DNA from: Candidatus Cloacimonadota bacterium
GTDB lineage: Bacteria; Cloacimonadota; Cloacimonadia; JGIOTU-2
Reading direction: 5' to 3'
DNA: 9,117 nt
Assembly (NCBI GenBank): GCA_014384665.1
Contig: JACNFI010000439.1
Coordinates: 1 to 9,117, forward strand
The notes under the pieces were generated by a model. It saw only the letters and a list, made by a program, of their open reading frames with translations. It was not told the origin of the DNA and ran no database searches. Below, one piece after another: positions 5,477-9,117 of this stretch; the first letter of the stretch is position 1; every line of letters starts with the position of its first letter. The position numbers and the translations under genes were made by a program.

Positions 5477-7324
5477 ATGAAAAAACAAAAAAAGATTCTA
5501 ATTACATTAATAACTCTCATCATTATTATTCCAATTTCACCTCTTTTTCTAAACGCTCAAGAAAATGTCATTTTTGAAGAATATTTTGAAGACAACAGGA
5601 ATGAGTGGGTAGAGACTGAAGATGAAAACATGATGACAAAAATTCAAAATGGTAAATTCATATTTGAACATAAGAGAGAAGAAAGTAGCTATTACACATG
5701 GAACTTTATTGATATTGATCAGGATAAGGACTTCATTATTGAAACAACAATGAAACATCTAAACGGATTAGATAATTTTGGTTACGGTTTAGTCTGGGGG
5801 TTGAAAGATATTGATAATTATTTTTCATTTGAGATCTCTGATAATGGTTATTATCGTATTACAAAAACTGAAAATAGTGACTGGGAAGCATTGGTTGATT
5901 GGACTGAACCAAGTTATGTTCATACTTATGGTGGCACAAATAAATTATCGATTAAAAAGTCTGGCAACCAACTTAAGTTCTATATCAATGACAACTATGT
6001 AAATCAAACTCCTTTCAAACGATTCTTTGGCAATGCAATTGGTTATGTGATTTGGAAGAATCAGGCGATTGAAATTGATAATCTGAAGATTACAGAGATA
6101 ACTTCTGAAGAAGTACAAATATCAGAAACTCCAGAAATAGGTACAGAAGTTGAGGAATTTAAACATATTGAAATAACAGGAGATGAACCACCTTATATAG
6201 AAGGACTAAGTAATCCGGGATTTGTCTTTGAAAAAGACGAGATATCGATACGTGCACCAGATGGTTGGCGATTGGAAGAAGTAAGCTGCACAACAAATGA
6301 TCTTTTCCCAAATGATTATTTCATAAGTAAACCAGATAGCGAAAGACAAGACCTATATACTCTTGAATTTTCATACATAAATAACAAAACTGTTGTAGGA
6401 AAATTAACTTATGGAAAACCTTCTGAAGAAGGAAAGTATGTAAGTACTGAAACACTGCTTGAAGACTATCTAAAAAAAATTAAAAGTTGGTATTTTACAG
6501 AATTAACAAATGTACATAAGAGTAAAATTAAGATTGCTGGTATAGAAGCTGATAGGGTATTTTTTAAATTTGATAGCCCCGGATGGTCAGATGGAGCAGG
6601 TGGTAGAACCTATACTTGCCATTACAAAGGTTGGGGTTATTTTTTCAAAACAGATAATTATCTATACAGTATTACAGCGCTTTCTTATTATAAACCAGCT
6701 GAAGATATTGATTATATACTGTGTTGGCTTTTGAAAGGGATATCATTTAATGATGAGGAAGAGAGCAAATATATGATAATAAAAGACAGAGGAATTTCAA
6801 TAAAAACAGAAGACAAAGTAGACATGAAAACAAGTGATAATACCCTGTTTTTCCTGACAAATGAGGATAAAAAGAGTGGTGATTTGAATTATTATATATT
6901 TTGTTATTGGAACCCTGATTATAGGTTCATTCCTTTTCCACCCACACAAGGAGATTTTATTGGATGGATAAATGATGCATGGGATTATATTATTGATCTT
7001 GGAAATAAATATGGGTGGACAAATTATAATAAAGAAGAAATTACCTTTAGAAGAAAAGATGGATATCTATTTACATGTGATGCTGATAACGATTTTGATT
7101 TTTATGAGATACACTTTTGGCATAATGATATACCATATTCAATAAGAGCAAAAACTAAGAAAGGATTCCTTGATTTTGAAAAAATAGAGAAAATAATAAA
7201 ATTGAGACAATTCGATTATGATTTACCAATAATGAGTACTTCAGACCCTCATTTGGGTAATATTATTACGCATGTTATGCCTGGTTTTTCTAATCACTAT
7301 GACAGAACTTATGATGATGAATAG
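5477..7324 (+). CDS. Secreted LamG-like protein with unrecognised C-terminal domains
   Basis: This 615-residue protein is exported by a signal peptide (1-27, LNA|Q). Residues 31-207 look like a concanavalin/LamG-like jelly-roll, as in DUF1080-type domains: EEYFEDNRNEW opens the domain, then GYGLVWGLKDIDNYFSFEIS (102-121), NGYYRI, LKFYIND and FFGNAIGYV, closing at IDNLKI (200-205). Such domains bind carbohydrates or proteins or act as structural modules, and no catalytic residues can be assigned. Residues 208-240 are an acidic linker. Residues 255-425 begin ISIRAPDGW and end in an alpha/beta pattern (LYSITALSYY, then a helix, then GISF) loosely like DcrB/PsbP-type folds. Residues 435-580 repeat that ending (YSIRAKTKKGFLDFEKIEKI), so they may be a second diverged copy. 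The tail, 585-615, is Asp- and His-containing. It shares a transcript with the DUF4384 gene. Its function is not identified. Confidence 0.7.
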   Translation: MKKQKKILITLITLIIIIPISPLFLNAQENVIFEEYFEDNRNEWVETEDENMMTKIQNGKFIFEHKREESSYYTWNFIDIDQDKDFIIETTMKHLNGLDNFGYGLVWGLKDIDNYFSFEISDNGYYRITKTENSDWEALVDWTEPSYVHTYGGTNKLSIKKSGNQLKFYINDNYVNQTPFKRFFGNAIGYVIWKNQAIEIDNLKITEITSEEVQISETPEIGTEVEEFKHIEITGDEPPYIEGLSNPGFVFEKDEISIRAPDGWRLEEVSCTTNDLFPNDYFISKPDSERQDLYTLEFSYINNKTVVGKLTYGKPSEEGKYVSTETLLEDYLKKIKSWYFTELTNVHKSKIKIAGIEADRVFFKFDSPGWSDGAGGRTYTCHYKGWGYFFKTDNYLYSITALSYYKPAEDIDYILCWLLKGISFNDEEESKYMIIKDRGISIKTEDKVDMKTSDNTLFFLTNEDKKSGDLNYYIFCYWNPDYRFIPFPPTQGDFIGWINDAWDYIIDLGNKYGWTNYNKEEITFRRKDGYLFTCDADNDFDFYEIHFWHNDIPYSIRAKTKKGFLDFEKIEKIIKLRQFDYDLPIMSTSDPHLGNIITHVMPGFSNHYDRTYDDE

Positions 7325-7403
7325 CTCCATTTAATGCATATTCCAATTAATTTAAAATTACATTATAAAGGAATTTATAAGTAGAATAATTCAATAATAC
7401 AAT

Positions 7404-7409
7404 GAAAGG
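7404..7409 (+). promoter_or_regulatory. Ribosome-binding site of the WD40 gene
   Basis: GAAAGG lies 6 bases before the ATG at 7416. It is the best purine-rich match in the 91-bp gap that follows the LamG-like gene. Nothing else in the gap (7325-7415) stands out: it is very AT-rich, with no hairpin followed by a T-tract and no clear promoter pair. Confidence 0.6.
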
Positions 7410-7415
7410 TGTACT

Positions 7416-9117
7416 ATGAATAATTCACTAAATATATTGAAATTTTTTGTTATAATTGTGTCTATTTCTCTGTTTTTTTCCAATGTAGTAAGTGCTAATT
7501 ATGATCAACAACTTAGAGTAGTTATACAAAAAGGTCATACTAACAATATTATATCTGTTGTATATAGTCCAAATGGGAAAAATATAATAACACGAAGTGT
7601 TAATTCAGTGAAATTGTGGGATGTAGCTTCTGGTAAAGAAATACGAACATTTCCTCTACTAAATTCAGTTCAATTTAGTTCCTGTGGAAAATATATTACT
7701 TATGATGGACATAATATTTATGACATTGTAACAGGGAAAAGTTTTAAAGCAAATGAATCCATAAAATTTAAAAAAGATCCATATACAATAGAATTGAGTA
7801 AAAATAAAAAAATAATTAAAGTGTTGGATAAATCTACTGGAAAAGAAGTTCATTCACTTAGAGGACATTCATATCCAGTAAAAATAACTCTTTTCAACCC
7901 TGATGGTAGATATTTAGCAAGTTGTAGTGAAGGGTGGTTAGTCATATTATGGGATATTAGAACAGGAAAAAAAATCCGAGAATTTGAAGGTGAAGATGTG
8001 ATAAAGGCAATGAGATTCAGCCCGGATGGGAAATATATTGCTACAGGATATACGGATGGAGGAATTGCTATATGGGATGTTTCAACTGGAGATGAAATAA
8101 AAGTTATAGAGACTGGTGGTATAGTATATTCTTTAGATTTCAGTCCGGATGGAAAATATTTATTATCCGGCAGTAACTATATAGCGGAAATGTGGAATGT
8201 TGCAACCAGTGAAAGAGTACAGTCATTTTCAGGAGTTGCATTTGAGGTGAATAATATTGATTATTGTAATGATAAAACACATTTTGTTTCTACAGATATA
8301 TTAAATGCAAAAGTTTGGGATTTGGTATCAGGGAGGGTAATTAATGCTATGGATTGGAATGTAAAATGTGCAATATTTAGTCCTGATGGCAAAATACTTG
8401 CTACTGGAGATGGATCAGGCACAGCCTCTCTCTGGAATATAAATTCAGGTGCTTTAATAAAATCACTTGAAGGACATACTAATATTGTCTATTCAATTGA
8501 TTTTAGCCCTGATGGAAAGTATCTCCTTTCAGGTGGTTGGGATAGTAAAGTAATTCAGTGGAATATTTCTACAGGTAAAATGGAAAATATTTTAACAATG
8601 AATCCTGATGATTGCACAGATTATATTTCATCTGTTTCATATAGTAAGGATGGAAAATATGTTGGTGCTGCTGCATTTACACCACCAACTTATGTAGGTG
8701 GTGGTGCAAAGGTATGGAATGCAAGTTCTGGAGATGAGTATTTTTTCCCTATAAGTGTTGAAAATCCCGATGGTATAAGCAGCAGTGTTGATGACATCAA
8801 ATTTACAAATGATAATAACTATTTATTAACTGTATCAGGATCAAAATTTAAAGTATGGGATATTAATAAAAAAACAGAAACTGAACCTTTTAAACTTGAT
8901 TGGGATAAACGATTAAATAAGTTAACTGTAAGTCCGGATGGGAAATATGTAGTTACATGTGGAAAAAATGAATATGTAGAAGTTTGGGATTTTATCAAAA
9001 GAACAAAGATACAAACTCTTATATATAACCGAGATATTAAAGATATTTCTTTTGATCCTGAGGGTAAATATATTTTAACAACCGACAATAATACTATATT
9101 GATGCGAGATTTTAAAA
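7416..9117 (+). CDS. Exported multi-blade WD40 beta-propeller protein, 3' end outside window
   Basis: The frame from ATG 7416 stays open to the window end (567 codons, no stop), so the C-terminus is missing. Residues 1-27 form a signal peptide (VSA|N), placing the propeller in the periplasm or outside the cell. About 13 WD40-like units follow from residue 39. Typical units begin GHTN or GHSY, carry FSPDGKY, and end with WD or WN followed by a Thr/Ser-Gly-Lys turn, as in VKLWDVASGKEI (65-76). The second and third units (about 80-149) are degenerate, and later units have WN in place of WD. Thirteen units exceed one ring, so two seven-blade propellers are likely. WD40 propellers act as protein-binding platforms, and no enzyme motif is visible. 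The GAAAGG ribosome site supports the start. It lies 91 bp after the LamG-like gene, possibly in the same operon. Confidence 0.85.
   Translation, partial: MNNSLNILKFFVIIVSISLFFSNVVSANYDQQLRVVIQKGHTNNIISVVYSPNGKNIITRSVNSVKLWDVASGKEIRTFPLLNSVQFSSCGKYITYDGHNIYDIVTGKSFKANESIKFKKDPYTIELSKNKKIIKVLDKSTGKEVHSLRGHSYPVKITLFNPDGRYLASCSEGWLVILWDIRTGKKIREFEGEDVIKAMRFSPDGKYIATGYTDGGIAIWDVSTGDEIKVIETGGIVYSLDFSPDGKYLLSGSNYIAEMWNVATSERVQSFSGVAFEVNNIDYCNDKTHFVSTDILNAKVWDLVSGRVINAMDWNVKCAIFSPDGKILATGDGSGTASLWNINSGALIKSLEGHTNIVYSIDFSPDGKYLLSGGWDSKVIQWNISTGKMENILTMNPDDCTDYISSVSYSKDGKYVGAAAFTPPTYVGGGAKVWNASSGDEYFFPISVENPDGISSSVDDIKFTNDNNYLLTVSGSKFKVWDINKKTETEPFKLDWDKRLNKLTVSPDGKYVVTCGKNEYVEVWDFIKRTKIQTLIYNRDIKDISFDPEGKYILTTDNNTILMRDFK

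Noticed and set aside
7325..7400. Possible terminator after the LamG-like gene
   Set aside because: The region is AT-rich but lacks a GC-bearing stem followed by a T-tract, so no terminator can be supported.
7402..7419. Five-codon open frame ending in ATGA overlap with the WD40 start
   Set aside because: It is too short, has no ribosome site of its own, and its purines are better explained as the Shine-Dalgarno site of the WD40 gene.
8819..9088. Minus-strand open frame of 89 codons
   Set aside because: It lies wholly inside the WD40 frame, whose plus-strand translation shows regular blade motifs. It is a shadow frame.

Overview
This AT-rich window comes from a Gram-negative (diderm) bacterium. 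It carries six genes, all on the plus strand, and every product has an N-terminal export signal. Several features suggest the FCB superphylum (Bacteroidota, Cloacimonadota or a related lineage). Three of the signal peptides appear to leave Gln at +1 of the mature protein. One product ends in an outer-membrane-barrel-like C-terminal Phe, and LPP20-, DUF4384- and WD40-type envelope proteins occur together. Good Shine-Dalgarno sites before two genes (AGGAGG before the transglycosylase, AAGGAG before the LamG-like gene) fit a typical Bacteroidota member less well. The phylum assignment is inference only.

Layout: (1) 6-965, a possible lipoprotein with two LPP20-like modules. (2) 1024-2136, an MltC-type lytic transglycosylase with an intact catalytic region. 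(3) 2137-2454, a gene-free gap holding a GC-rich patchwork of palindromes, then two overlapping inverted repeats just before the next start codon. (4) 2455-3714, an LPP20-like domain, a charged coiled coil and a predicted beta-barrel. (5) 3715-3925, a gap almost filled by a 132-bp MITE-like nested inverted repeat. (6) 3926-5458, LPP20-like, FlgO/CsgG-like and DUF4384 domains in one chain. (7) 5477-7324, a secreted protein with a LamG-like N-terminal domain and an unrecognised C-terminal two thirds. (8) 7416-9117, an exported WD40 protein with about 13 blades visible, still open at the window edge.

The notable theme is an envelope gene neighbourhood: four LPP20-like modules in three neighbouring genes, alongside a peptidoglycan-cleaving enzyme and two exported interaction-type proteins (LamG-like and WD40). 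LPP20, FlgO and FlgT-like folds are known from flagellar outer-membrane rings and from activators of peptidoglycan synthases. A reasonable inference is that these genes encode parts of a cell-envelope assembly with local peptidoglycan remodelling, but no flagellar, secretion or toxin gene is present to fix its job. The 4-to-5 junction (18 bp) is the only near-certain co-transcription. The repeat-filled gaps may separate transcription units. No RNA gene, CRISPR array, transposase or clear Rho-independent terminator was seen.
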